A DNA stretch of 64,000 nt from JAGVPT01 sp963827085 (GCA_963827085.1 CAWGZY010000003.1:1054001-1118000); one strand, 5' to 3'; shown: positions 42,614-51,827, numbered from the stretch's first letter. Notes: generated by a model from the sequence alone, not told the origin. A program made the numbers and translations.

Positions 42614-43027
42614 ATGGGACAGCAACAACAGATTCTTATCATCCTGGGTGTTATCATTGTCGGTATCGCAGTAGCGATTGGTATTACAATTTTCCAGGAT
42701 AATGCTGTAGAACAGAACCGAAGCTCGGTGATCGCAGACCTGTCGACTTTGGCTGCCAAAGCGCAGATCTATTACTTTAAACCGGTGGCTCTTGGCGGCG
42801 GGGGAAGTTCATTCGTGGGTCTTACGGCAGATGCAACAGGTGTCGGAATTTTGGCATCTACTTCCTTTACGAACAATTCAAACGGTACATACACAATTAA
42901 GACAGCAGGAACCGCCACCACGGTTGTTCTTCATGGCGTTGGCAAGATTTCTTTGAGCGACGGGACATTCCCTTCGTATGACATGTTGGTAAATTCATTG
43001 ACCCAAACGCCAACCAAACTCAACTGA
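42614..43027 (+). CDS. Pseudopilin-like membrane-anchored protein
   Basis: A 137-residue protein with a very hydrophobic N-terminal helix directly after a short polar start (MGQQQQ, then ILIILGVIIVGIAVAIGITI) and a secreted Gly/Thr/Ser-rich remainder (KTAGTATTVVLHGVGKISLS). This recalls type IV pilin-like proteins that lack a classical prepilin site. AAAGG lies 6-10 bp before the ATG. No pilus genes are nearby, so the role is open. Confidence 0.6.
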   Translation: MGQQQQILIILGVIIVGIAVAIGITIFQDNAVEQNRSSVIADLSTLAAKAQIYYFKPVALGGGGSSFVGLTADATGVGILASTSFTNNSNGTYTIKTAGTATTVVLHGVGKISLSDGTFPSYDMLVNSLTQTPTKLN

Positions 43028-43118
43028 TGTGATGTTTCATTTGGTAACAGCAAATCAAGTGAATCGATCTCATCGCATTGACCGGCTTGGGCCATTTCCG
43101 ATAACTCACCAAAATAAA

Positions 43119-43149
43119 AAGGACGAAGCCAATGATGATCTTCGTCCTT
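43119..43149. terminator. Bidirectional terminator
   Basis: AAGGACGAAG and CTTCGTCCTT pair around CCAATGATGAT, with an A-run before and a T/C run after. It lies between two genes that converge here. Confidence 0.75.
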
Positions 43150-43175
43150 CTCTTCTTCTTAACTAAATGCAGCTG

Positions 43176-44066
43176 CTAATTATGGTCCCCTGTTGCCAAG
43201 TCCGAAATATACTTCGTTCCATCGATTGAGAATGTCGCGTCACCCCCGCCAAGAATAATTGTAAAAGTCTTCGTTACGATATATGATGCTTTTCCCGGAA
43301 CTGTGACAGTCGCAGTGTATGTGCATGTAATAGTTCCGCTCGTCTTAGCCGATCGAGCTATTCTCGCGCCTCTCGGCCCCTTTACGTCGACAAATGTCAG
43401 CGCGATTGTGTGGACGAGAACCCTGCCTTTGCGGGCAGCAGGCGCCTGTATTGTATCGATCCCTGACCAATTATATGACCCATTGATTGTTACTGTATCG
43501 GTGTTCGTGTTCGAGACGATCCAGTTGCTGCCAATCGAAAGCAAGTGGTGGACTAAGCGTGGAGTAAAAAAGTAGCCGGTGCCGCCTGTAAGCTGATGAT
43601 GGATTGTATCAGCGACAACGCCGTTTGTCACTCTAAATTTCTGCGCGTTCCCATCTCCCCGGAATTGAAGCACATGAATCCGCGTCCAGATTCCGTAGTA
43701 AAGCGGGAGATTAGATTGTGTTTTGAACGTGTTCGTTATCCATGACATCGAAGTGCTATCGTATTCACTTGCAACGATTGTCGTATCGGAAGACGTTTTC
43801 CCTAACACGCCGCCGCCGACACCAACACCGCCTGCAATTTCAAATACATCGTTAACCTGGTCAATCGCGCCGCCGTTGTTGCTGGCAAGGGCATCGGAGA
43901 CAGCGTCTGCCGCGTCGGCAACGTCATCTGAAGGTGCGACTGTTGTAGTACCGACTGGATTGCTATCGTTCTTCTTGCAGCCGGTAACAAAAGCGGCTGC
44001 CAGAATAAATGTTCCGATGAAAAAAGTCGTGAGGATTCTCCTCGTTACGGAATCAATTGTGCTCAT
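43176..44066 (-). CDS. Lipoprotein of unknown function
   Basis: A 296-residue protein with a lipoprotein signal (FIGTFILAAAFVTGC, then KKNDSNPVG). The mature part has an Ala/Asp-rich start, a Gly-rich stretch (IAGGVGVGGGVLG) and beta-rich Thr/Ser sequence. I recognise no domain. The long (880 bp) upstream spacer holds operator copy E, 480 bp away and facing this gene. Confidence 0.7.
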   Translation of the reverse strand: MSTIDSVTRRILTTFFIGTFILAAAFVTGCKKNDSNPVGTTTVAPSDDVADAADAVSDALASNNGGAIDQVNDVFEIAGGVGVGGGVLGKTSSDTTIVASEYDSTSMSWITNTFKTQSNLPLYYGIWTRIHVLQFRGDGNAQKFRVTNGVVADTIHHQLTGGTGYFFTPRLVHHLLSIGSNWIVSNTNTDTVTINGSYNWSGIDTIQAPAARKGRVLVHTIALTFVDVKGPRGARIARSAKTSGTITCTYTATVTVPGKASYIVTKTFTIILGGGDATFSIDGTKYISDLATGDHN

Positions 44067-44548
44067 CTGCTTCTCCTTAATGATTATAGTTTGATGAAAT
44101 ATTTTAAATTGCCGTTGCTAATTCAGTGTTTTCCACTTTGAGCGAAGTTGCACGTGTTAATAAAAGTATCGATCTTTGTAAATGTTTCTCCAGGCTGAGA
44201 ATGATGATTTTCGATGCGCTAATTTGCTCTCCTGAATTTAATGCGGGAGAGACAGGTATCCAATTTTTAATAAGGTGCAACAACAATGCCAACGATTATT
44301 CTGCTTTTTTTAACAAGTAATGAGAGTCTGGGAACACTCACCGCGCAAAATCTGCGCACCACGCGCACTGATTGCGTCCTACAATTTTATGCGAAGGACT
44401 GCTGGGCGGAATGAAGAGGGTGTAACCCCGCCGCCTAACAGATTGCTGAAAAACACTTTTATGAGCCGCTAAGTTACTAAAGCACGAAATAATTTTAGGC
44501 AATACTATCCCTAAAACATGAACAGTATATCGATCATTGCAAAGAGGT

Positions 44549-44583
44549 GTAATAGCCCAAGAGGATGAATAAGTAGCTAATCC
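44549..44583 (-). promoter_or_regulatory. 21-bp inverted-repeat operator, copy E
   Basis: GGATTAG-N7-TTCATCC followed by TCTTGGGCTATTAC on the minus strand, facing the lipoprotein at 43176-44066. Confidence 0.55.
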
Positions 44584-44700
44584 TTTTTCAACGATGAGAT
44601 ATTTTGACGAGAGGCGATGTCATGAGGTCGGTTAGGGAATTGTCAAATTTATGGAGCAGTCCGCCCGACACCAAGAACATCCCACTTCCTCTTTAAAAAA

Positions 44701-44735
44701 GGATTAATTCTCTTTTCATCCTTTTGGGTAATTAC
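44701..44735 (+). promoter_or_regulatory. 21-bp inverted-repeat operator, copy D
   Basis: GGATTAA-N7-TTCATCC followed by TTTTGGGTAATTACG, 218 bp before the lipoprotein gene at 44953 and facing it. Confidence 0.55.
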
Positions 44736-44952
44736 GCTTTAACGCAATCCTTAACATATTTTTCTTTGCGATGGTTCAGCATGGAGAATAAGAAGCAAAC
44801 ATTACATCGGCACTGTCTTTCTGTAGACCAAAGCGATATCCGATATCCGAAGATCATCCCGGCAAACGGATTGTAGATGCGCAAAAACCCTGATTCGACC
44901 TTGTTGTGGGGCGCAATGTCACCAACTCATGTGTTACGAAAAGGAAAAAAAA

Positions 44953-45516
44953 ATGAAAAACACTTTTTACCTCTATGTTGCTATCATAATTATAGCAATT
45001 TCAGTTCCATCGTGCGATGGGCCAAATGGTCCGGATGGCAGAAATGGAAATGCCTACGTTGAGATAACCAGCTCGGACGGAACTCTTAATTCTGATGGGG
45101 TCTTTTCTTCTTTTCCTCCAACATTTTATTATGACCAATATTACTCTACGTATCCGGGAGTGTATGACTTTTCCTTCACTACAAGCTACTACGATACTTA
45201 TGGCAATTTTTACTCAAGAGATTGGGATGGGACATATACTATTACCATTAACTATGGAAGCCGAGGCGGAGAAGGAAAACTATTTTGGCAGCGTGGAGAT
45301 CCGGGGAGCGATGGTCCCGACGAATATTATAAATTGGATTGCACGTATGATTATGGTTTAGATGCTTATGACAGCAATTATCTTTTCAAATCCGCCGCTG
45401 CCAAGGCTGATACGTTGGTTGAAGGAAAGGTCTACATGAGAGATCTGGCCGATGCTAAGTTTAAAATCCATATCGAATGTCAGATGAAAAACCGATCAAT
45501 AAAAAAGGTAAAATAA
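44953..45516 (+). CDS. Tyr/Gly-rich lipoprotein of unknown function
   Basis: A 187-residue protein; start chosen at ATG 44953 (MKNTFYLYVAIIIIAIS) because it gives a lipoprotein signal with lipobox VPSC. A short collagen-like G-P-x run (GPNGPDGRNGN) follows, then Tyr-rich beta sequence (FYYDQYYSTYPGVYDF). No known domain. Codon-level context and an A-rich ribosome region (AAGGAAAAAAA) support it. Operator copy D is upstream. Confidence 0.65.
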   Translation: MKNTFYLYVAIIIIAISVPSCDGPNGPDGRNGNAYVEITSSDGTLNSDGVFSSFPPTFYYDQYYSTYPGVYDFSFTTSYYDTYGNFYSRDWDGTYTITINYGSRGGEGKLFWQRGDPGSDGPDEYYKLDCTYDYGLDAYDSNYLFKSAAAKADTLVEGKVYMRDLADAKFKIHIECQMKNRSIKKVK

Positions 45517-45830
45517 AATACGTATTTCTTAAGCACGTTACGCGACCCGTCCGTTTTTTTTTGGAATTCATAACTCTTCATAGCTATACAACGAATTTTA
45601 TTCTAACGGCTTGAGAACCGAACAAGTTAATAGAAGAAATTCTGCGCGACACAACGTTGTATGGCCCAGACATTCGGCATCCGGAGTCTCCCGGCTCAAG
45701 GGATTGTCGATACGCCGGTGATAACGGCTCCCCGCTACGCGAGAGCATCCCCGGTCATTTGCCCGGGGATGTTCATTTTATAAGAGAGTTAATGGAAAAT
45801 GGAATCCGGGGGCGAAAACGCAAGCAGATC
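45517..45830. terminator. Spacer with a strong hairpin terminator at 45746-45771
   Basis: CATCCCCGG and CCGGGGATG pair around an 8-nt loop, followed by TTCATTTTAT on the plus strand. It can serve the lipoprotein upstream or the converging gene. The rest of the stretch is empty. Confidence 0.6.
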
Positions 45831-45835
45831 AATCA

Positions 45836-46330
45836 TCAAAAGTAATATCTTGCCCCGATACCGGCATCCAAACCAAAGAGCGTTGATGAGGTAAGCTGGA
45901 GCGAGGGAACGAGCTCAAAGAATAGGTCCATTTGCGTGTTATGCGGAAGCCATGCAATGCCGAACACGCCCCGCACCGCAGCAGACGCGTCGTAGCCTGC
46001 GCCGCTGTTGATCCGCCCGCCGATGCCGTAATACAACGGCAATCGCTCTGCGGTGTTGAACGCATCGAATGTATGCCACAGATAATCCATGTGAAAATGT
46101 ACGCGGCTCCCTCCATCGTACGAACCATTATAATTTCCGATCCGGTCTCCGCCGATCGACCAGCCAAGACCGAAATCGAATGCCGTGACGGATGATGTCC
46201 ATAACTTCGCGCTGATTCCAGTCGGTTCACCGATGATCACGCCGAGTCCAAAGTTGTGCTCTTGAGCAACTGACCGTTGAACAACAAAGAACAAACAGAC
46301 CGCAATGACTGCATAACAAGAATTTTTCAT
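45836..46330 (-). CDS. Small outer membrane beta-barrel-like protein
   Basis: A 164-residue protein; ATG at 46330 follows GAGGAG by 7 nt. The signal peptide is SCYAVIAVCLFFVVQRSVAQ. The mature sequence alternates polar and aromatic residues in strands (FGLGVIIGEPTGISAKLW, PLYYGIGGRINSG) and ends with ARYYF, the aromatic C-terminus of outer membrane barrels. It recalls DUF3996-type BAPKO-like small barrels found in Bacteroidota. Function unknown. Confidence 0.7.
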   Translation of the reverse strand: MKNSCYAVIAVCLFFVVQRSVAQEHNFGLGVIIGEPTGISAKLWTSSVTAFDFGLGWSIGGDRIGNYNGSYDGGSRVHFHMDYLWHTFDAFNTAERLPLYYGIGGRINSGAGYDASAAVRGVFGIAWLPHNTQMDLFFELVPSLQLTSSTLFGLDAGIGARYYF

Positions 46331-46503
46331 TCGTGTACTCCTCATTTAGATGGTATCGAAGCTTTCGCGTATTATCGCGATTAAGGTGCAACTATTTATG
46401 AACCATAATCAATCAGCAGAAGGCATGAAAAAAGACCTACGTCTTTTGGATGACGCTATTTCTTGTTCGCAAAAGAACGGCAGTCAAAAAGGATTTTCAA
46501 ATC

Positions 46504-47241
46504 TTAAAAACCCCACAACAGCCAGCTGCTCTTCGCCTTGTCGGCGAGCACTTTAAGCCCTGCCGAACCTTCTTTCAGATTAACAAAAATAGAATCGAAA
46601 TTTCGCGCGAAATTATTTTTTGACGAATCCACAAGATTTCTTAATCCTTCTGAACCTTCCTTAAGATTAACAATCGAAGAATCGAAATTTCGCGCCATCG
46701 ATTGGTCCATGAGCAGCCTTCCTATGGTCCCCCTTCCCGCCTGGATATTGTCTGTAATCTTTGACAAAGAACTCGTGATCGTGGACGTATTGTCAATAGT
46801 GGTTCTTAATGACACCATAATGTCGTCCATGCTGACTGGTTGGACGGTCTGAACGGTATCGTTGTTCTCTATTTCCTTTTTCCCCCCTGTACCGGGATTT
46901 AAGACGATAACTTTATTTCCCATCAGCCCCTCCGAGCCGATGCCGGCAACGGCGTCCTTTTTTATGAACTTCCGCGTGTTTTCATCGACGATGATTTCTA
47001 CTCTGATAGAAGTGTCGCTGACAATACTGATATCTTCTACCGTCCCCACATTGATTCCGGAAAGCCGCACGTTGTTTCCCGGCTGCAGCCCGGAAACGTC
47101 CTTAAACACTCCGCTGATGCGGAAGGTATTTCTGAACATCTGCTGCCTTTCGCCGATGAAGTAAATCCCAGCGATGAATACCGCCATTCCGAGGGAAATA
47201 AATATTCCCAACCTGACTTTATAGCTCGTGTTCTTTTTCAT
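46504..47241 (-). CDS. mlaD: MCE-domain lipid-transport protein MlaD
   Basis: A 245-residue protein with one N-terminal membrane helix (LGIFISLGMAVFIAGIYFI) and an MCE domain at about 38-118 (FKDVSGLQPGNNVRLSGINV is the family core). The remainder is helical and repeats a LKEGSEGLRNL-type segment twice. It forms the periplasmic substrate-binding ring of the Mla-type phospholipid ABC system with MlaE and MlaF. A 264-bp repeat block separates it from mlaF. Confidence 0.9.
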   Translation of the reverse strand: MKKNTSYKVRLGIFISLGMAVFIAGIYFIGERQQMFRNTFRISGVFKDVSGLQPGNNVRLSGINVGTVEDISIVSDTSIRVEIIVDENTRKFIKKDAVAGIGSEGLMGNKVIVLNPGTGGKKEIENNDTVQTVQPVSMDDIMVSLRTTIDNTSTITSSLSKITDNIQAGRGTIGRLLMDQSMARNFDSSIVNLKEGSEGLRNLVDSSKNNFARNFDSIFVNLKEGSAGLKVLADKAKSSWLLWGF

Positions 47242-47295
47242 ATGGTTCGCTCTTGTTTTTTTTCCGATGCATTATTCAACGATGTCACGCAGGGT

Positions 47296-47475
47296 TTAAA
47301 GGCTTTGCCACTCCCAACGGGATGCCGTTGGCAGAGGGCACCAAGACACAAAGATTTTTAGGGAAAGCTTCATTTTGTAATGTCCATAAATAATAAGTTT
47401 GTCTTTCTTAGTGACTTTGTGTCTTCTGCCGAAGGCATCTCCCAACGGGATCGCGTCGCGAACTTCGTGAGTGGC
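47296..47475. repeat. Inverted-repeat element with 11-nt palindromes between mlaF and mlaD
   Basis: GCCAC / GTGGC ends and AAGACACAAAG / CTTTGTGTCTT arms make an imperfect palindrome. It carries a 22-bp twin palindrome at 47312-47333 (TCCC-AAC-GGGA, TGCC-GTT-GGCA) and three 11-nt palindromes at 47427-47437, 47440-47450 and 47451-47461. The last block recurs at 40070-40108. Confidence 0.65.
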
Positions 47476-47505
47476 CATCATACTAACATTTTTCCGCAAC
47501 AGGGT

Positions 47506-48288
47506 TTATTCAAAAAATGACCGAATCCATGCATCTGTGGAATTCGCGAGCTCGGCATAGGACCCTTCCGCCGCGCACGATCCTTCCTTCATCACGATGA
47601 TTCGGTTTGCAATGAGCTTGGTACACTCAATATCGTGTGTGATAATAACTGAAGACGTGTTGTATTTTTTTTGCACTTCCAAGATAAGTTGGCTTATTTC
47701 TCTCGATGTGATAGGGTCAAGCCCTGTGGTCGGTTCATCGTACAGCATGATCTCGGGTTTCAAAATCAGCGTCCTCGCTAACCCCAGCCTTTTCCGCATA
47801 CCGCCGGAAAGCTCAGACGGCGTCAGGTCAATTGCCGCAGCGAGCCCAACGTCATGCAGCGCTTCTTCAACCAGTGAATTCATTCTCTCTTTCGGTATCG
47901 AGCCTAATTGCCTTCTGAGCGGGAATTCGAGGTTTTCCCTCACCGTCATAGAATCATAGAGCGCACCGCTCTGAAAAAGGAAACCAATCCTTTTTCTTAA
48001 TTCAATGAGTTCCTCCTCCTTGAGTCCGGAAACGTCTTGTCCGAATATCAAAAGCGTTCCTTCATCAATATCCACCAATCCCACGATACATTTTATGAGA
48101 ACGGATTTCCCGGTTCCTGATTTTCCGAGGATGACAAGGTTTTCTCCTTTATTGATAACCAAATTAATGTCCCGCAGCACATGATTATTCCCAAAAGACT
48201 TTTTAAGATGTTCCATTTCAACGACGGCGTTCGGCGCATGTCCATGCTCTGTTTTTACAAAGGTTGAATTCGCTGTCATACTTTGCAT
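47506..48288 (-). CDS. mlaF: Mla-type ABC transporter ATPase MlaF
   Basis: An intact 260-residue ABC ATPase. Walker A is GKSGTGKS, the Q-loop is in FLFQSGALYDSMTV, the signature is LSGGMRKR (the MlaF form), Walker B is IMLYDEPTTGLDP and the switch His is in VIITHDIE. The short C-terminal tail (STDAWIRSFF) is like that of MlaF. It powers lipid movement between inner and outer membrane with MlaE. It begins 8 bp after mlaE. Confidence 0.9.
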   Translation of the reverse strand: MQSMTANSTFVKTEHGHAPNAVVEMEHLKKSFGNNHVLRDINLVINKGENLVILGKSGTGKSVLIKCIVGLVDIDEGTLLIFGQDVSGLKEEELIELRKRIGFLFQSGALYDSMTVRENLEFPLRRQLGSIPKERMNSLVEEALHDVGLAAAIDLTPSELSGGMRKRLGLARTLILKPEIMLYDEPTTGLDPITSREISQLILEVQKKYNTSSVIITHDIECTKLIANRIIVMKEGSCAAEGSYAELANSTDAWIRSFFE

Positions 48289-48296
48289 CGCTCGGC

Positions 48297-49139
48297 CTAA
48301 TTTTGAAACAAACTTGTAATTTGAACTGCAATCATATCTATGACAAATACCATTAACGATCCGAACACTACGGCTGAGTTCGCCGCCTTCCCGACGCCCT
48401 CGGTTCCTTTATTCGACGTGTACCCTTTATAGCTTCCGATAAGCCCGATCGCGAAACCAAAGAAAAACGTTTTGATAACGGCCGGCAACAGGTCGCTGAA
48501 ATCGACGCTTCTGAAAACCTGGGAAAAGAAAAGGTAGGAGCTGACATTTCCCCTCAAGTTGACGCCGACAAAGGCCCCGAGCAAACCGACCACATCGGCG
48601 AAGATGACCAGCAGCGGAAGCATCAACGTTGCAGCGAGCACCCTCGTCACTACGAGGTATTTGAACGGATTCGTGCCCGATACCTGCATCGCATCGATTT
48701 GTTCGGTGACATTCATCGATGCCAATTCTGCCCCGATTCCCGACCCGACCTTTCCGGCAAAGATCAACGCAGAGATCGCCGGCCCTATTTCCCTGATGAT
48801 CGAAACTGCGACCATGGCGGGAAGCAGCGATTCTGCTCCAAACCTTGCCAATGTCGGCCTCGACTGAATCGTAAGCACCAGTCCCATGATAAAGGCGGTA
48901 ATGCTCGTCAAGGGAAGAGATTTGTAGCCGATCAAAAATGATTGTTTCATCAGTTCATTGATCTCATACGGAGGTTTAAGCACTTCTTTGAAGAAGCGCC
49001 ACGTGAAAATGGCCAGCGATGAAACCTCTAAAAAGAAATTCTTGAAGACTGAATCAGAAACAACTTCGGCGTTAATATCAGGGATAATATCTGATTCCAG
49101 GCTCTCTTTTTGGATCTGCTGTAATGCTATGGTTTCCAT
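48297..49139 (-). CDS. mlaE: Mla-type ABC transporter permease MlaE
   Basis: An intact 280-residue permease with a ~45-residue soluble N-terminus and five to six membrane segments. The MlaE core motifs are IREIGPAISALIFAGKVGSG, GAELASMNVTEQIDAMQVSG and PFKYLVVTRVLAATLMLP. It forms the inner-membrane channel of the lipid transporter. The gap before it is filled by a MITE-like element, so it may be read from kaiCB or from a promoter in that element. Confidence 0.9.
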   Translation of the reverse strand: METIALQQIQKESLESDIIPDINAEVVSDSVFKNFFLEVSSLAIFTWRFFKEVLKPPYEINELMKQSFLIGYKSLPLTSITAFIMGLVLTIQSRPTLARFGAESLLPAMVAVSIIREIGPAISALIFAGKVGSGIGAELASMNVTEQIDAMQVSGTNPFKYLVVTRVLAATLMLPLLVIFADVVGLLGAFVGVNLRGNVSSYLFFSQVFRSVDFSDLLPAVIKTFFFGFAIGLIGSYKGYTSNKGTEGVGKAANSAVVFGSLMVFVIDMIAVQITSLFQN

Positions 49140-49153
49140 ATGAACTTGGTTTT

Positions 49154-49310
49154 GGTGCCGTTTCCGATATTACATCTTGTATTGTAACCGCAAAGGACGC
49201 TAAGGTCGCAAAGAAGTTTTTGTCAAAACACTAAGAAATCCTCGCGTCCTTTGCGACCTTTGCGGTGAATGAGTTATTGGAAAATACAATATTTGTTTTG
49301 AGAAACGGCC
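49154..49310 (-). mobile_element. MITE-like 157-bp palindromic element, copy 1
   Basis: The whole kaiB-mlaE gap is this element. AACCGCAAAGGACGCTAAGG (left) and GTCCTTTGCGACCTTTGCGG (right) are the core arms around TTTTTGTCAAAACACTAAG. A second copy at 57963-58118 matches it in inverted orientation over its full length, including AT-rich outer arms (GCCGTTTCC ... GAGAAACGGC). It carries no gene. Confidence 0.75.
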
Positions 49311-49648
49311 TAGTGCGCCATGAGACCGAGTCCCATCAATACGGCTCTTGTGTTGGATAGGTCGCCAATAATGTTCCTCACCGGCAAGGGGAGCTTACGC
49401 ACTAATGTCGGAATGGCGAGGATTTGCTCATCGCGAGCTATCCGCGGATACTTTAAAAGGTCAATCACTTTTATATGGTATTTGCCCTTCAATTTTTCTT
49501 CACAAATGAAATTAAGATTGCTGAAAGCGGTCCCGGTTTTAGGAGACTCTCCCGCAACATACAGATGCAAATCCCATTGTTCGTTTTGCCGCTTGGCCCG
49601 GCGTTTATTCCGCATGTCGGCTTTCGATTTTTCATTCTTGATTTTCAC
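49310..49648 (-). CDS. kaiB: KaiB-family clock protein
   Basis: A 112-residue KaiB homologue: LHLYVAGESPKTGTAFSNL, HIKVIDLLKYPRIARDEQI, LAIPTLVRKLPLPVRNIIG, DLSN. The thioredoxin-like core and cis-Pro (IPTL) match cyanobacterial KaiB closely, plus ~28 basic residues at the N-terminus. The GTG start at 49648 has AGGAG 6 bp upstream and is 3 bp after the kaiC stop. KaiB binds the KaiC CI ring; without KaiA the pair may act in stress or signalling rather than in a true clock. Confidence 0.85.
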   Translation of the reverse strand: MKIKNEKSKADMRNKRRAKRQNEQWDLHLYVAGESPKTGTAFSNLNFICEEKLKGKYHIKVIDLLKYPRIARDEQILAIPTLVRKLPLPVRNIIGDLSNTRAVLMGLGLMAH

Positions 49649-49650
49649 CC

Positions 49651-51405
49651 TCAGCTCCTTTTCCTTGTCGTTTTGTTGTTCTTTGTGCCGGTTGGCCTTA
49701 TGTGAACGTCGCCTTTTCGGCTCTCTGCCATTTTTATTCTGTCCTGAGTGAATTGTTCATTCCTCGCTTTTTCAATTCCAATCAATTTAAGCGCATCTGA
49801 TTCTTCGGCTTCAAATGCAGACCGAAGGACTACCACCTGCGCTTCCATTGCCTCGCGCTTGCGCTCTATGCCAAATTGTCTTCGCCCGATTTCTTGCCTC
49901 CGCAGTAATTGTTCCGCCTCGTCTTTCGTTTCTTGCGACAACCGGGCCGAACCGGTCAAGACACCTTCCGGTCCGACGTAGACATCGAGCAATTCGATTC
50001 CGTGGTTGGTCAGCTTGAACTCGCGAATTTGATTGGAGTGCGCCATGCCGCGCGATTTAAGCACATACAATCCTCTGTTGCGTTCGCCCCCAATTTCAAT
50101 ATCACGAAGAAGGAGCCACGTATCTATTAACGATGAGATATACACATCGGTATTCTCCAAATCATCGGCGGCGGACGTGAGACTTGTGAAGAAGGCAGTG
50201 GCCCGTTTCATTTTTAAAAAATCCACAAGGCGCAGCAGCATTGTTTTAACTTCAGTTTGGTTCTCTCCCATGACGAAGGCATTAATAGGGTCGAGGATTA
50301 CGATATGAGGTTCAAAGCTATTGATCAATTTGATGCTCGTTGTCAGGTGAGATTCCAGCCCATACAGTGTGGGGCGTGTTGCATGAAACTGAAGCAAACC
50401 TTTCTTCACCCAGGGATCTAAGTTGATCCCGATCGAACGCATATTGCGCATAAGCTGAGTGGGAGACTCTTCGAAAGTAAAATACAGCACGCGTTCTCCC
50501 CGCTTGCATGCCGATTCAACAAATTGCGAGGCAATGCTCGTCTTGCCCGTTCCGGCAGTGCCGGAAACAAGCACCGTGCTGCCGCGATAGTACCCTTTGC
50601 CGGAGAGCATGGTGTCCAAACGTGGAATACCACTGGAAACTCTCTCGTGGGATGAAAAGTAATTGAGACCCAGGGAAGTAACGGGCAGGACGGAAAAACC
50701 ATCCTCATCGATAAGAAACGGATATTCGTTCGTACCATGCGTTGAGCCGCGGTACTTGACGATGCGCAGCCGGCGAATGGACGATTGATCGCTGACGCGA
50801 TGATCGAGGAGGATCACGCAATCCGAGACGTATTCTTCCAATCCCTGGCGCGTTAGCGTACCGTCGCCACGCTCGGCTGTGATGATCGTCGTTACGCCTT
50901 TCCGTTTCAGCCATTGGAATAGCCGTCGCAATTCAGCACGGAGTATAAGAGGATTCGGCAATTCCGAAAAAAGTGATTCTACGGTATCCAGCACAACTCG
51001 CTTGGCGCCGATGGTCTCGATTGCGAGGTGGATTCTGATGAATAAACCTTCCAGATCGTATTCACCGCCTTGAGCTATCTCACTCTGTTCCAGGTGAATG
51101 TGTTCAAGCCACACCTTCTTGCGCCGTACGAGATCGCGTAGATCGAACCCCAACGAAGCGACGTTCGCGGTGAGTTCTTCTTCTGTTTCCTCGAACGATA
51201 TAAAGACGCCCGGTTCGTTATACTGGGTTGCGCCGCGGACGAGAAACTCCATGGCAAAGAGAGTCTTTCCGCAGCCCGCACCTCCGCAAACGAGCGTCGG
51301 CCTCCCTTTCGGCAATCCCCCGCCCGTTATTTCGTCAAGACCCTGAATGCTTGTGGGTGATTTTGGCAGGATATGGCGACGTGATCCTGGTTCTTTCTTT
51401 TTCAT
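49651..51405 (-). CDS. kaiC: KaiC-family double RecA-domain ATPase/kinase
   Basis: A 584-residue KaiC from ATG 51405, preferred to 51477 because AGGAGG lies 8 bp upstream. CI has Walker A GGAGCGKT (41-48) and catalytic Glu pair FEET (72-73). CII has GTAGTGKT (282-289) and FEES (312-313). The phosphorylation segment TDVYISSLIDT (419-429) keeps Thr419 and Ser424, while the usual Thr432 position is Ser425. A ~80-residue coiled tail (QETKDEAEQLLRRQ onward) exceeds cyanobacterial KaiC. It is co-transcribed with kaiB. Confidence 0.9.
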   Translation of the reverse strand: MKKKEPGSRRHILPKSPTSIQGLDEITGGGLPKGRPTLVCGGAGCGKTLFAMEFLVRGATQYNEPGVFISFEETEEELTANVASLGFDLRDLVRRKKVWLEHIHLEQSEIAQGGEYDLEGLFIRIHLAIETIGAKRVVLDTVESLFSELPNPLILRAELRRLFQWLKRKGVTTIITAERGDGTLTRQGLEEYVSDCVILLDHRVSDQSSIRRLRIVKYRGSTHGTNEYPFLIDEDGFSVLPVTSLGLNYFSSHERVSSGIPRLDTMLSGKGYYRGSTVLVSGTAGTGKTSIASQFVESACKRGERVLYFTFEESPTQLMRNMRSIGINLDPWVKKGLLQFHATRPTLYGLESHLTTSIKLINSFEPHIVILDPINAFVMGENQTEVKTMLLRLVDFLKMKRATAFFTSLTSAADDLENTDVYISSLIDTWLLLRDIEIGGERNRGLYVLKSRGMAHSNQIREFKLTNHGIELLDVYVGPEGVLTGSARLSQETKDEAEQLLRRQEIGRRQFGIERKREAMEAQVVVLRSAFEAEESDALKLIGIEKARNEQFTQDRIKMAESRKGDVHIRPTGTKNNKTTRKRS

Positions 51406-51586
51406 TTCAATGACCTCCTGCCTTGTTTTGGTTTCTTCCATGAGGAATAAATTTTTACTCCGATTCATTTCGTTCAACTCTCAATGTTCCTCGCGCAGCA
51501 ACCCGGTGTAATCTTTTGGATGAACTCTGCTGGTCCGCTCTCGTTATTTGGAATCGCACGCGATTGGAACTTCCTTATGCATGACC

Positions 51587-51721
51587 TCAGATCACCTGTT
51601 TATCGGGGTTGGCATAACCCATCTTTTCATTTTTCTTTTCTCTTTTAGCCGCCTTTTTTTCTTTCATGGTTTTTGCCGGCTCTTTCTTTGAATCCTTTTT
51701 GCTGTTCTGGCCTTTTCCCAT
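51587..51721 (-). CDS. 44-residue lysine-rich small protein
   Basis: A short frame with an ideal ribosome site (AGGAGAAACGTT then ATG at 51721). The protein MGKGQNSKKDSKKEPAKTMK continues EKKAAKREKKNEKMGYANPD and ends KQVI. Fifteen of 44 residues are Lys. It resembles small basic stress-type proteins of unknown function. It lies between macB and kaiC and may be a separate transcript. Confidence 0.65.
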   Translation of the reverse strand: MGKGQNSKKDSKKEPAKTMKEKKAAKREKKNEKMGYANPDKQVI

Positions 51722-51827
51722 AACGTTTCTCCTGTTTGTTGTGTTGTAGATTCTCTATGTAATTCAATTCACGATCACATTTTTTCCGTAAACAAAACTA
51801 TGCAATGAAGAACGACTCAATGTCATT

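Larger units (their letters stand above)
44100..44948. repeat. Gene-free spacer, second copy of the duplicated upstream region
   Basis: No gene is supported. 44440-44735 is paralogous to 40137-40430: both have GCTGAAAAACACTTTTATGAG, ACGAAATAATTTTA, GTCCGCCCGACACCAAGAAC and then an operator, with matching spacing (252 and 255 bp between the ends). 44437 also has GCCTAAC, a possible attC edge without a partner. Confidence 0.6.

Noticed and set aside
44437..44460. Another attC edge (GCCTAAC)
   Set aside because: There is no matching L boxes or R' within 200 bp.
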